Part shown: positions 46,548-55,243 of the stretch, piece after piece
Position numbering within the stretch: the stretch's first letter is position 1
Layout: every line of letters starts with the position of its first letter
Assembly: GCA_016208315.1 (NCBI GenBank)
Contig: JACQYF010000176.1
Location: 1-64,000, forward strand
Direction of reading: 5' to 3'
DNA from: Chloroflexota bacterium
GTDB taxonomy: Bacteria > Chloroflexota > Anaerolineae > UBA4142
DNA length: 64,000 nucleotides
Notes under the pieces: model-generated
Databases searched by the model: none
What the model saw: only the letters and a program-made list of their open reading frames with translations
Told to the model about the DNA's origin: nothing
Translations under genes and position numbers: made by a program

Positions 46548-47933
46548 ATGTCAAAATCACTCAAGATTAGTGTCATCGGCGCAGGCAGCGCGCAATTCTC
46601 GTTGGGCATCGTCAAGGATCTGTGTTTAACCAAGGGTCTCGACGGCAGTCACGTGACCTTTATGGACCTCGACGAAGGTCGCTTGGACATGATCTACAAG
46701 CTGGCTTTTCGCTACGCCCAGCAACTCGGCTCGGCGTTGACGTTCGACAAGACGCTGGACCGCCAAGCCGCGCTCGACGGTTCGGATTTCGTTCTCAACG
46801 CCGTTTACGTCCTGGGGCACGTCGTCGAAGCGAACATGCGCGAGCTGGCAGCGGACAAGTACGGTTACTATCACACGGGCGGACAGTTTGGCGCATATCA
46901 TCAGCTTCGATTCATGCTCGATCTCGCGCAGGACATGGAAAAGATTTGCCCCGCTGCGTGGTTGATTCAATCGGGCAATCCGGTGTTCGACGGATGCACG
47001 TTGATGACGCGCGAGACCAGCATCAAAGTGTGCGGGCTATGTCATGGGCACTATCATTACCGCGAAATCGCGCAGACGATCGGCATTGATCCCGACCGCG
47101 TGACTTGGCAAGCGCCCGGCTTGAATCACAACATCTGGCTCACGCATTTCATTTACGAAGGCAAAGATGCTTATCCCTTGATTGACGAATGGATCGCAAC
47201 CCAAGGCGAAGAATACTGGCGCACGCACGTTGCCCAAATTACGCACGACGCGCAAATGTCGCGCGGCGCGGCGCATCAGTATCATCTGTACGGCTTGTTC
47301 CCGATTGGCGACACCGTGCGGCGCGGCGGCTGGTGGTATCACACCGACATCGCCGCCAAGAAACGTTGGTACGGTGAACCCTGGGGCGGACCGGATACCC
47401 ACTTGGCGCGACCGTACTTTGTAAAAACGCTAACCGCGCGCGTTGCGGAAATGACCCGCTGGGCAAACGACCCAAACACTGACATGGTCAAGGCAATCGG
47501 CACGCAAAAGACCCGCGAGCAAATCGTGCCCATCATTGATGGACTGGTCAACAACACCGAAGGTTACTTTCAGGTCAACGTGCCCAATCACGGCGCGCTC
47601 GCCGGTCTGCCGGACGATCTAGTCGTCGAAGTCCCGGCGATTGTAAACCAAAAAGGCATTCAACCGGTGCGCGTTGGCAGTCTGCCGCCCAAGATCATGC
47701 TCGAACAAATCCTGCCCGACTGGTTAGAGACCGAGCGCGAACTGCACGCGTTCAAAACCGGCGACCGTTCGATGTTGCTCTACGGCGTCTTGAATCACCA
47801 CCAAACGAAATCTTACGATCAAGCGGTGGCGATTCTCGACGAGTTGATGGACCTCGACGAGGTGAAAGAAACCGAGGACTGGGCGAAGATGAAACGCATC
47901 GGCGATTACTACAAGTATCCGCGCAAGTTGTAG
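46548..47933 (+). CDS. GH4 glycosidase of the CHGx type, probable alpha-galacturonidase
   Basis: A 461-residue NAD- and Mn-dependent glycosidase. N-terminal dinucleotide fold LKISVIGAGSAQFSLGIVKD, substrate Asn in SGNPVFDGCTLM, and the subgroup-defining metal motif Cys-His-Gly-His in KVCGLCHGHYHY. Family GH4 enzymes divide by this tetrad; the CHGx subgroup contains the Bacillus LplD alpha-galacturonidase, while other tetrads mark glucosidases, galactosidases or phospho-glycosidases. With two PL22 proteins upstream this suits pectin breakdown. AAAGGAG precedes the ATG. Last gene of the plus-strand operon. Confidence 0.88.
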   Translation: MSKSLKISVIGAGSAQFSLGIVKDLCLTKGLDGSHVTFMDLDEGRLDMIYKLAFRYAQQLGSALTFDKTLDRQAALDGSDFVLNAVYVLGHVVEANMRELAADKYGYYHTGGQFGAYHQLRFMLDLAQDMEKICPAAWLIQSGNPVFDGCTLMTRETSIKVCGLCHGHYHYREIAQTIGIDPDRVTWQAPGLNHNIWLTHFIYEGKDAYPLIDEWIATQGEEYWRTHVAQITHDAQMSRGAAHQYHLYGLFPIGDTVRRGGWWYHTDIAAKKRWYGEPWGGPDTHLARPYFVKTLTARVAEMTRWANDPNTDMVKAIGTQKTREQIVPIIDGLVNNTEGYFQVNVPNHGALAGLPDDLVVEVPAIVNQKGIQPVRVGSLPPKIMLEQILPDWLETERELHAFKTGDRSMLLYGVLNHHQTKSYDQAVAILDELMDLDEVKETEDWAKMKRIGDYYKYPRKL

Positions 47934-48000
47934 GCAAGTGACCGGCCAAAACCAGACGGGGACACAAACGGCATGACCAACATGCCTTTACGAAAAGTAC

Positions 48001-48043
48001 ACGCCCCTGTAGGACAAATTGACAATTTGTCCTACAGGGGCGT
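48001..48043. terminator. 20-bp stem palindrome between convergent operons
   Basis: Arms at 48001-48020 and 48024-48043 (ACGCCCCTGTAGGACAAATT and complement), loop of 3 bases. It lies between the plus-strand GH4 gene (ends 47933) and the minus-strand methyltransferase (ends 48072), where a bidirectional terminator is expected; T-runs are short, so it may simply be another palindromic repeat. A smaller GGCATG/CATGCC hairpin is just before it. Confidence 0.55.
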
Positions 48044-48071
48044 TTGGCATACTGTCCCGCGCGTTCGGCGA

Positions 48072-49397
48072 TCAATGGTACGCGCCGTATTCCCTGGCCG
48101 CGTCCGCCATCGCCCGGACATTTTCCGGTTTGGCGTGGTCGAAGAATGCGCCATTCGACAGGATATAGCCGCCGTCTTTGCCGCAAACGTCAATGAGTCT
48201 CTTGACCTCGTCCTTGATTTGTGCGGGCGTGGCTAGCTTCAACATCGCGGATTGCACGTTGCCCAACATACAGAGCGTGTCGCCGACGATTTCCTTGGCG
48301 CGCGCCATGTCCGTCTTGTCGAACATCCAGACTGTCGTCCCTTTGGGAAGGTCCTTGATCACTTCCAATCTCGAGTTGTAGCCGCCTTCGGCCGCCGGGA
48401 ATGGAACGACTCCTTCCTCGATCAATCCCAGGAGCACCTTTCTAAGGGAAGGCCAGTAGAACTTTTTGTACTGTTCGTCCGACAGGAACCCGTCCGCGCC
48501 TTTGTGCAGCGGAATGAAGATGATGGGTTTGCCGGTCATTTGCGCCGCGCCGACGCCCATCTTGATCATGAGCGGCGTGATGGCGTCCAGAGCTTCGAGG
48601 AGTTTCTCCGGCCGACGGTACATATCCATCATGATTCCTTTGGTGCCGCGGAGCGTATCGCCGATGGTGTCGAATGGCGCTTTTGTGAACCCGCCGAGCA
48701 TTTGCGGAAATCCCATCCCCGCCATCTCGCCCTCGAGCGCGCCGACCGTGCCGGCCCATTTCAGCGCTTCGGCCCCTGCCTCAAACAGTTTCTGGTAGGC
48801 GGCTTGAACGGGCGGCAAACCGAAAGGTATGAAATTGAACGCGACCCCATACATTTCCAGAATGCCGGTGAGCTGCGGAAGCATTTGGAAGGGTTCCATC
48901 GCCCCGAACACGCGCGGCAAGTAGGTGTTGCTAAAGAAATACGATGGGTCGTCAATCAGCGCGTCGTATTCGTCCGCCTTCATGTATTCGCCTTCGCGAC
49001 ATTGGTAGACCTGTTCGGGCGCGACGCCGTGCCCGGGCCAGGCGTACAACTTGTAATCCATGATCTCGTAGAATTTCCCCGGGCCCGGCGCGGTCGAGCC
49101 GATGTGTACGTCCGGCTGGAAATCCACAATGAATTTCCGAAACGCCTTGGCGCATTTGTCATAGTCGTACATCACGTCCTCGACCGTCATTCCGGCATAG
49201 TAAACGGGGAAAAAGCCGGGTAGCAGACCGAGGGGAACTCGATCCGGCGCTTTTTTCATCTCGATGGCGTCTTTGATTCGAGTCACGCTCGCCTGGTATG
49301 CCGCTTCGGCCTCGGGACTAGCGAATTGGACGCCCGGCGGGGAGAGCCACTTTTGAAATAGCGCTTGGCGTTTTTGATCTGGCGTTAGCTTGGGCAT
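48072..49397 (-). CDS. URO-D-family corrinoid methyltransferase
   Basis: A 441-residue protein of the uroporphyrinogen decarboxylase superfamily, longer than true HemE (about 350). The superfamily includes methyltransferases that move methyl groups to or from corrinoid proteins. Seen: VPLGLLPGFFPVYYAGMTVE, HKGADGFLSDEQYKKFYWPS and the late barrel segment LCMLGNVQSAMLKLATPAQI, NGAFFDHAKPENVRAM. It sits 18 bases after the corrinoid protein gene and has a strong AGGAGGAGG site. In a cluster for hydroxycinnamates, the likely substrate is a methoxylated aromatic such as vanillate, giving a catechol and methyl-corrinoid. A role with another methyl donor remains possible. Confidence 0.85.
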   Translation of the reverse strand: MPKLTPDQKRQALFQKWLSPPGVQFASPEAEAAYQASVTRIKDAIEMKKAPDRVPLGLLPGFFPVYYAGMTVEDVMYDYDKCAKAFRKFIVDFQPDVHIGSTAPGPGKFYEIMDYKLYAWPGHGVAPEQVYQCREGEYMKADEYDALIDDPSYFFSNTYLPRVFGAMEPFQMLPQLTGILEMYGVAFNFIPFGLPPVQAAYQKLFEAGAEALKWAGTVGALEGEMAGMGFPQMLGGFTKAPFDTIGDTLRGTKGIMMDMYRRPEKLLEALDAITPLMIKMGVGAAQMTGKPIIFIPLHKGADGFLSDEQYKKFYWPSLRKVLLGLIEEGVVPFPAAEGGYNSRLEVIKDLPKGTTVWMFDKTDMARAKEIVGDTLCMLGNVQSAMLKLATPAQIKDEVKRLIDVCGKDGGYILSNGAFFDHAKPENVRAMADAAREYGAYH

Positions 49398-49415
49398 TTT
49401 AGTTACCTCCTCCTT

Positions 49416-50045
49416 TTACGCGCCGATCCACTGTTTGGCGAGCGAGACGCCGGCGACTGCGTTGTTGCCAAAGCCATCCGCGCCCGCAAACCCACAGACG
49501 TCCTGGGTGACTTGGCCGCCACCAACCATGATTTTGACCTTGTCTCGCATTCCGGCGGCTTGAATCGCCTCGACCGTCTCCTTCATCGAGTCGAATGCCA
49601 GAGTGAGAAACCCGCTCAAGGCGACCACCTGCGGTTGAAACTCTTTGATCGCCTCGACAAACCTGCTCGCCGGCACGTCCACGCCCAAGTCCTGCACTTG
49701 AAAGCCATTCACGTCCAGCATAAAGGTCACAATGTCCTTGCCGATGTCGTGAATGTCTCCGTGGACCGTGCCGATGAGGACGCGGCCAAGCTTGGCTTGC
49801 GTCGTCGTCTCCGCCATGCTGGGCTTGACCAGCGCCGACAATTGCCGCATAATCTCGCCGGCGAAGATCAGTTCCGGAATGAACGCCGCGCCCGTTTCAA
49901 AGCGCTTGCCGACGACCGCCATTGCCTCGCGACAGTCGTCGAGAATCACCAGCGGGTCAACGCCGTTGTCTAGCATCTCTTGCGCCGACTGGAGCGCATC
50001 CTCTTCGCGCATGTCGGCAATTGCTTCCACCAGTTGCTTGGTCAT
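49416..50045 (-). CDS. Corrinoid (methyl-B12) carrier protein
   Basis: A 209-residue protein of the MtaC/MtvC/MttC type. A helical cap domain (residues 1-85, with EAMAVVGKRFETGAAFIPEL) precedes the B12-binding Rossmann domain, whose cobalt-ligand motif is GTVHGDIHDIGKD with His99. Next are VQDLGVDVPASRFVEAIKEF and VMVGGGQVTQDVCGFAGADG, the usual contacts. It accepts the methyl group from the URO-D-type protein encoded downstream. Neither a RamA-type reactivase nor the second methyltransferase (to tetrahydrofolate) is in the window. Confidence 0.93.
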   Translation of the reverse strand: MTKQLVEAIADMREEDALQSAQEMLDNGVDPLVILDDCREAMAVVGKRFETGAAFIPELIFAGEIMRQLSALVKPSMAETTTQAKLGRVLIGTVHGDIHDIGKDIVTFMLDVNGFQVQDLGVDVPASRFVEAIKEFQPQVVALSGFLTLAFDSMKETVEAIQAAGMRDKVKIMVGGGQVTQDVCGFAGADGFGNNAVAGVSLAKQWIGA

Positions 50046-50067
50046 GGCTTGCTCCTCCTTGATAGAA

Positions 50068-50727
50068 TCAAATCAACCCTTCCCGGATCGCGATGGCCAC
50101 CGCCTGGGCGCGATTGTGCGCGCCCAGTTTGACCGCGATCTCTTCGATCTTGCGCTTGACCGTTCGGTCGCTCCAATGAATCTCTTTGGCGATGTCCTCG
50201 CTGGTGGCCCCATTCGCGATCCGCGCGAGCACGTGGATTTCGTCCGGCGACAAGTTATGCTCGCGTGTGACTTGCGCTTTTGCGAGCATGTGAAGTTGCC
50301 GCAGCACTTGGTCCATCAACGAGGGCGAGAGCAGACGCTTGCCCTGATGCACGAGCCGGATGGTTTCGACGACGATGTCATCTGAGGAGTTTTTCAACAG
50401 GTACGCATAGCATCCCACTCGAAAAGCGCCCAGGATATATTCTTCGTTGTCATACGCCGTCAAGATGACGATTTTGACTTGGGGCGCGGCGCGCAGGATG
50501 CGGGACGCGACTTCAATGCCTCCCAGCCCGAACATCTGAATGTCCAGCAGGACCACATGCGGACCAAGGTCGGCGACCGCTTGCAGCGCGGCCGTTCCAT
50601 CTTCCGCATCTCCCACGACGGCAATATCGGGATACGAAGACAGCAGACTCTTCAACCCGCGTCTGACCATCGGATGATCGTCCACAATCAAGACGCGAAT
50701 CGGGGCGGGATTCGTACTCTCAACCAT
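50068..50727 (-). CDS. NarL-family response regulator of the aromatic cluster
   Basis: A 219-residue regulator: receiver with IRVLIVDDHPMVRRGL, acceptor Asp in HVVLLDIQMFGLGG, Lys in CYAYLLKNSSDD; C-terminal HTH LSPDEIHVLARIANGATSED, then WSDRTVKRKIEEIAVKLGA. The HTH is somewhat divergent from classical LuxR sequences. It overlaps the kinase gene at 50720 by 8 bases and precedes the corrinoid gene by 22, so it is embedded in the aromatic operon. Confidence 0.92.
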   Translation of the reverse strand: MVESTNPAPIRVLIVDDHPMVRRGLKSLLSSYPDIAVVGDAEDGTAALQAVADLGPHVVLLDIQMFGLGGIEVASRILRAAPQVKIVILTAYDNEEYILGAFRVGCYAYLLKNSSDDIVVETIRLVHQGKRLLSPSLMDQVLRQLHMLAKAQVTREHNLSPDEIHVLARIANGATSEDIAKEIHWSDRTVKRKIEEIAVKLGAHNRAQAVAIAIREGLI

Positions 50728-52822
50728 CCCTCAACTCCTCGCGTTGGTACAAATGCTCAACTTCTGCGCGCACGGGCAGGCGAAAGGTCAAGCGCGTGCC
50801 TTGCCCCGGCGAGGACCACACCTTCATGTCGCCGTTCAGACTCTTGACGCGTTCCCGCATGCCCAATAACCCCAAGCCCGTGCCCTGGCCGTTTTTTCGG
50901 CCCTGCTCATAGTCGAATCCCCGTCCATCGTCCTGCACGCTCACACACAGCGAGCCAGGCGCGAAATCCAACGTCACCGATGCCTCGCTGGCCTGCGCGT
51001 GCGACAGCACGTTGTGCAGACTTTCCTCCACGAGCCGAAACACCGTGATCTCGATGGCGGGCGGCAGACGATACAGCGCGCCCGTGGACTGGACGCGGCA
51101 GGTAATTCCAGAAAGTTCCTGAAAGGCCGCGGCGTGTTTCTGAAGCGCCGGCGCCAAGCCGACGGCGTCGAGCATCGGCGGCTGCAGGTCGTAGATCGCG
51201 CGGCGCAATTCGCGTTCCATTTCGTCGAGGATTTCCCGTAGGGCGTCCATCTTTTCTTGCGCGAGCGGCGGCAGCCCCGCGCCCGCGACGACGCGCGTCG
51301 CCTTGAGTTCAAAGCGCGCGGCGGTAATCAACTGGATGACGCCATCGTGCATATCCCGCGCGATGCGGGCGCGTTCCTCCTCCTGGAGTCGAATCGTCTT
51401 GTCCCACAGCGAGCGCAGCCGTTCCGCCTTGACCGCAATTTCATCTTTGGCGCGCGAGAGTTGTCCGGTTCGCTCGGCGACCTTCTGCTCCAACTCCTGA
51501 CTGAACTGCTTGATCTGCGTGTGCAGCTCGGCATTCTTGACGGCGATAGACGCGAGATCGGCGAATTGACTCAACAACCAGATGTCGTTGTCGTCAAAAG
51601 TCCGGCCATCGGGATCGTTCAAAATATCAATCCCGCCAATAATTTGGTTTTCCCACTTGAGCGGCACGCCGACAATGTGGGTTTCGGTGCCGCCCTCAAA
51701 CACGACGGCATGACCGGGCCAGTTAAAGTAATCGTTGATGATCATCGGATGACCGGTTTGGATCACCTGACCGATAACGCCTTCGCCCAACTGGAGGGTC
51801 ACGCCCGCCCAATTCCGGCCGAGGTTGTAGGAGGCAATCGTATGGATCAACGCGCGCTGGCGATCGTAGAGGTAAAGTTGACCCGCTTTGGCGTCTAAGA
51901 GCATCGCGCCCCGCCGCAGGAGCGCTTCCAGCAGGGCAGGCGTCTCCAGTCGCGCGATGATGTCGAGTGAGGTTTCGTGCAAGGCCACCATCGCTTCGTA
52001 GCGCTGCTTGGTTTCTTGAAACAGCCGGGCATTCTTGATGGCCATGCCCACTTGATTGCCGAGGATTTCCAACGCTGTAACGTCGCCCTGCTCAAACGCA
52101 TTCTGCCGATTGCTCTGCACGTCGAGGACGCCAATCACGCGTTCTCCGGCCCGCAAGGGGACCGCCAATTCGGATTGCGTCTCGGGCAGCAGTTCCACTT
52201 TGTAATAGCGCGGCTCCTGAGTGACGTCATTGCACGCGAGTGTCTGGCCCGTCGCCGCGACCCAACCCGTAATGCCCTCCTGCCCGATTTTGAGTCGCAC
52301 ACCTCGCGCTTTCATCATTTCCGCCGAGGGACTAGCCGCTTCTTTCAGCACGATCTCCCCGCTGTCTTCGTCCACCAAGAAAAGGTTGGCGTGAGAATAG
52401 CCGAACTTGAAGCGGATGAGCATCACCACTTCGGTCAGCAGGGCATTCAAATCGAACAACGCGGTCGTCCGCTGCCCGACCAGACTGGCCGTCTCCAAGT
52501 GCAGCGCATGACGGCGGGCTTGCGCGTGGAGCCGACTGTTTTCAATAGTGGTGACCCAATGGAGAATCAGCCAAAAGACGACCGGATACCCAACTCCCAA
52601 TACGAAAAAGGCGCGGAGAAAGGAAGGCGAGGACAGGGCTTGGGCCTGAATCCACACGTGCTCAAACAGGGCATATCCGATCCCGATCGCGGCGACCAAG
52701 AACGGAATTGCCCGGCGGAGGTAGATCACCCAATGACTCGACGGTGTCTGCTCATCGCGTCTCGCGCGCACGAGTGCCTCCCGTTCCCGCAATTTTCGCA
52801 AGGTACGAGCAATACTGCCCAT
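50720..52822 (-). CDS. GAF-domain sensor histidine kinase of the aromatic cluster
   Basis: A 700-residue kinase. Two membrane helices near residues 34-55 and 68-90 with almost no external loop; two GAF domains (about 115-262 and 275-425); a coiled coil; HisKA_3 with the His in RARIARDMHDGVIQLITAAR; and an ATPase domain (LVEESLHNVLSHAQASEASV, VQDDGRGFDYEQG, GTGLGLLGMRERV). Because there is no periplasmic domain, the signal is probably read by the GAF domains in the cytoplasm, for example an aromatic compound or a redox cue. The start at 52822 is supported by the N-terminal pattern. Confidence 0.92.
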   Translation of the reverse strand: MGSIARTLRKLREREALVRARRDEQTPSSHWVIYLRRAIPFLVAAIGIGYALFEHVWIQAQALSSPSFLRAFFVLGVGYPVVFWLILHWVTTIENSRLHAQARRHALHLETASLVGQRTTALFDLNALLTEVVMLIRFKFGYSHANLFLVDEDSGEIVLKEAASPSAEMMKARGVRLKIGQEGITGWVAATGQTLACNDVTQEPRYYKVELLPETQSELAVPLRAGERVIGVLDVQSNRQNAFEQGDVTALEILGNQVGMAIKNARLFQETKQRYEAMVALHETSLDIIARLETPALLEALLRRGAMLLDAKAGQLYLYDRQRALIHTIASYNLGRNWAGVTLQLGEGVIGQVIQTGHPMIINDYFNWPGHAVVFEGGTETHIVGVPLKWENQIIGGIDILNDPDGRTFDDNDIWLLSQFADLASIAVKNAELHTQIKQFSQELEQKVAERTGQLSRAKDEIAVKAERLRSLWDKTIRLQEEERARIARDMHDGVIQLITAARFELKATRVVAGAGLPPLAQEKMDALREILDEMERELRRAIYDLQPPMLDAVGLAPALQKHAAAFQELSGITCRVQSTGALYRLPPAIEITVFRLVEESLHNVLSHAQASEASVTLDFAPGSLCVSVQDDGRGFDYEQGRKNGQGTGLGLLGMRERVKSLNGDMKVWSSPGQGTRLTFRLPVRAEVEHLYQREELRDG

Positions 52823-52882
52823 TCGGTGACACTGGCATTATAACGGGTTCTGCTTTCCACACCTAATCAGGGGCTGGCGTAG

Positions 52883-52950
52883 ACAAGTATACAGGTACAC
52901 AGGTACACAGGTACACAGGTACTTGTTTACGTGTCTACCTGTATACTTGT
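52883..52950. repeat. ACAGGTACAC palindromic repeat, copy 1
   Basis: Tandem ACAGGTAC units between 15-bp inverted arms ACAAGTATACAGGTA (52883-52897) and its complement (52936-52950). The right arm encodes the last residues (TQVYR) and stop of the CoA ligase. A related block lies at 59972-60066. Confidence 0.9.
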
Positions 52951-54569
52951 GTAGCTGTTTCCCTAACTGCGCGATCGACTTGTTCCTTCAGCCGCGCCTT
53001 GAGAATCTTGCCCGTGGCCGTTTCCGGGAATTGCTCGACAAACCATACATAGTCGGGCACTTTATAGTCCGCTAACTTGCCCCGGCAGAAATCCTTAATC
53101 TCGGCTGCGGTCGGCCGCGTATTTGGCCGCGCCCGAATACACGCGCAGGTCTTTTCGCCCAGCACCGGATCCGCAACGGCTACGACTACCGCGTCCAGAA
53201 CGCCGGGGCAGGTACGCAGTAAATCTTCGATCTCGAGCGGATAGATGTTATATCCGCCGCGGATAATCATGTCCTTTTTTCTGCCGACGATCCGAATATA
53301 CCCCCGCTCGTCTCGACATCCCAAATCGCCCGTGTAAAACCAACCATCCGCGTCGAATGCCGCTGCCGTTGCTTCAGGTTGTTTGTAGTAACCTTTCATC
53401 ACGCCCGCGCTTTTGATGGCGATTTCACCCACCTGCCCATCGGGCACCGCGCGGCGATTATCGTCCACGAGTTTCAGCGCAACACCCGGCAGCGCACGTC
53501 CCACGGTTTCCGTCTGCGCGATGGCATCGTCCTCAAAGAGCGTGTTGGCTATTCCTCCCGAATGCTCGGTCATGCCGTAGCCGATCAGCGCATGAACACC
53601 CCTGGCGATGAGGCGGCGGATCAGTTCAGCCGGCACCCCTGCGCCGGCGACCAGTCCTGTGCGGAGCGACGAAATGTCATACTTGTCCGCGCTCGCGAGT
53701 TCGAGTGAATAGATGGTCGGCACGGCGTACTGCACGGTTACCTTTTCTCGCTCGATCAATTCCAGGATCGGCTCCGCCTTGAAAATATCGGCGAGGATCA
53801 CTTTGGCGTGATAATAAAACGCGCAGTTTAGGCAAAAAAAGCCGATGATGTGCGACGTAGGCACCAGGACCAGGAAAACGTCGGCGGAGGTTATCTGGAA
53901 TGGCTCGGAGGCAACCTGTGTCGTCCAAACGAAATTCGAGTGCGTAATCATCGCGCCCTTGGGCGCGCTGGTCGTCCCCGAGGTGTACATGAGTACGGCG
54001 ATGTCCGTCGCGGGGTCTATGTCGGCTTCGGGAATCGGGTTGCCGCGAGCGCGTGAAATCAGTTCGTCAAAATCAAGAGCATGGCCTGGCGGTATGGGGA
54101 TGCCGCCGTCAAGAGATAGGCCGTCAAGAGATCCACTGTCAGCAGATTCGTTCTTTCCTCCGACCGCGATCACGTGGCGCAACGCCGGCAAGTCGGGGCG
54201 CAACTTTTGAATGGTAGGCAAATAATCAAAGCCGTCGAACTCAACCGGCAGAATGATCGCGACCGACTCGGAATCGCGCAGGATATGCCGAGTCTCCATC
54301 TCGCGATAGCGCGGGTTGACCAGCACGACGACGGCCCCAAGACGTAAGATGGCAAAATAGGAAAAGACGAACTCGGGCCAGTTGGGCAAAGCGATTGCCA
54401 CCTTGTCGCCTTTGCGAACGCCGAGTGCGGCGAGTTGCTCTGTCAGCCGGTTGACCTGCTCGCCCAGTTCGCGATACGTATAACGACGAGTTCCAAAGAC
54501 GAGGGCTTGCCGATCGGGATTGGTTTCCAAATTGGCTGCCAAAATAGACTGGATGGTTGTGTATGTCAT
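52935..54569 (-). CDS. Acyl-CoA ligase, probable hydroxycinnamate (feruloyl)-CoA ligase
   Basis: A 544-residue AMP-forming ligase. Core motifs: VLMYTSGTTSAPKGAMITHS (phosphate loop), YGMTEHSGG, GWFYTGDLGCRDERGYIRIV, GRKKDMIIRGGYNIYP hinge, and the C-terminal catalytic Lys in ETATGKILKARL. Substrate is inferred: the hydratase-lyase two genes upstream in the operon needs hydroxycinnamoyl-CoA, so ferulate, coumarate or caffeate are the natural acids. A fatty-acid or benzoate ligase cannot be excluded from the sequence. It overlaps the C_GCAxxG_C_C gene by 4 bases. Confidence 0.9.
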   Translation of the reverse strand: MTYTTIQSILAANLETNPDRQALVFGTRRYTYRELGEQVNRLTEQLAALGVRKGDKVAIALPNWPEFVFSYFAILRLGAVVVLVNPRYREMETRHILRDSESVAIILPVEFDGFDYLPTIQKLRPDLPALRHVIAVGGKNESADSGSLDGLSLDGGIPIPPGHALDFDELISRARGNPIPEADIDPATDIAVLMYTSGTTSAPKGAMITHSNFVWTTQVASEPFQITSADVFLVLVPTSHIIGFFCLNCAFYYHAKVILADIFKAEPILELIEREKVTVQYAVPTIYSLELASADKYDISSLRTGLVAGAGVPAELIRRLIARGVHALIGYGMTEHSGGIANTLFEDDAIAQTETVGRALPGVALKLVDDNRRAVPDGQVGEIAIKSAGVMKGYYKQPEATAAAFDADGWFYTGDLGCRDERGYIRIVGRKKDMIIRGGYNIYPLEIEDLLRTCPGVLDAVVVAVADPVLGEKTCACIRARPNTRPTAAEIKDFCRGKLADYKVPDYVWFVEQFPETATGKILKARLKEQVDRAVRETATQVYR

Positions 54570-55192
54570 TTAGTTTCGATAATGATCTCGGCGGCCAGCC
54601 GAGCGCCGATCCCCGGAAGGAGACCGCACTTTTCAAAACCTTTGGCGCGCGCGAACTGCTCCATGTTCTCCGGGCTAGCGGCCGGATCCATGTAACGCCC
54701 AAAGACGACGTCTTGGTGTATCTTGGGGCAGACGACTGCGCCCACTTGCTCTTCAAAGCGGGGCATGAATTTCCGGGCCGCCACGATCGTCGCGCCAACC
54801 GCCTCATAATTCTGCAAGTCGTCACTGCCGAAGGCGAGTCCCAGGGCGATCAAGCTGCCGGTCACGCCCCCGCACATCCAGCCGGTCCCGCCGAAACCGG
54901 GAAACGGGGAGAGCGCTTGAACGATCTCCATATTGCCCAAGCCGAATTCTTCGAGCAGGGCGAGCGCGGTGCTCTTGGCGCAATTGCGCGCGAACCAGTT
55001 GTACTCTTCGGCGCGTCGCTGGACGCGGTCCAGGATTTGCGGCTTGTTCGCCAGGATTTCATCCCGCGTGAGTGTTTGCCTGGGAATCCCGCTGGCCGCC
55101 AGTTTCTTGTACCGAGCTTGAATCGCGTCGAGGTCCCAGTCTCTCTCCGCCAGTTCCTGCACTCTAGCCGCGAGCGCGGCACGGTCAGGCAT
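54566..55192 (-). CDS. C_GCAxxG_C_C-family putative redox protein
   Basis: A 208-residue protein whose C-terminal 145 residues fit the C_GCAxxG_C_C family: RNCAKSTALALLEEFGLGN, GFGGTGWMCGGVTGSLIALG and a later VCPKIH Cys. The family's first Gly-Cys pattern is altered to Asn-Cys-Ala. An extra 60-residue helical N-terminus (ALAARVQELAERDWDLDAIQ) precedes it. Members often sit beside aldehyde oxidoreductases and other anaerobic redox enzymes and may bind a metal or Fe-S centre; no activity is established. Coupled to the ligase gene by a 4-base overlap. Confidence 0.75.
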   Translation of the reverse strand: MPDRAALAARVQELAERDWDLDAIQARYKKLAASGIPRQTLTRDEILANKPQILDRVQRRAEEYNWFARNCAKSTALALLEEFGLGNMEIVQALSPFPGFGGTGWMCGGVTGSLIALGLAFGSDDLQNYEAVGATIVAARKFMPRFEEQVGAVVCPKIHQDVVFGRYMDPAASPENMEQFARAKGFEKCGLLPGIGARLAAEIIIETK

Positions 55193-55204
55193 GATTGCCT
55201 CCCT

Positions 55205-55228
55205 GTAGGGGCGGGGTCACCCCGCCCT
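55205..55228. repeat. GTAGGGGCGGGG-family palindrome, partial copy
   Basis: GTAGGGGCGGGGTCACCCCG and four further bases, matching the 27-bp palindrome at 27178-27204 except for the outer end. Lies in the 51-base gap before the hydratase-lyase stop. Confidence 0.85.
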
Positions 55229-55243
55229 CTCCCCGCCTGGTTC

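Noticed and set aside
48072-49397. True uroporphyrinogen decarboxylase (hemE)
   Set aside because: About 90 residues too long, no haem-pathway neighbours, and next to a corrinoid protein; a methyltransferase of the superfamily is more likely.
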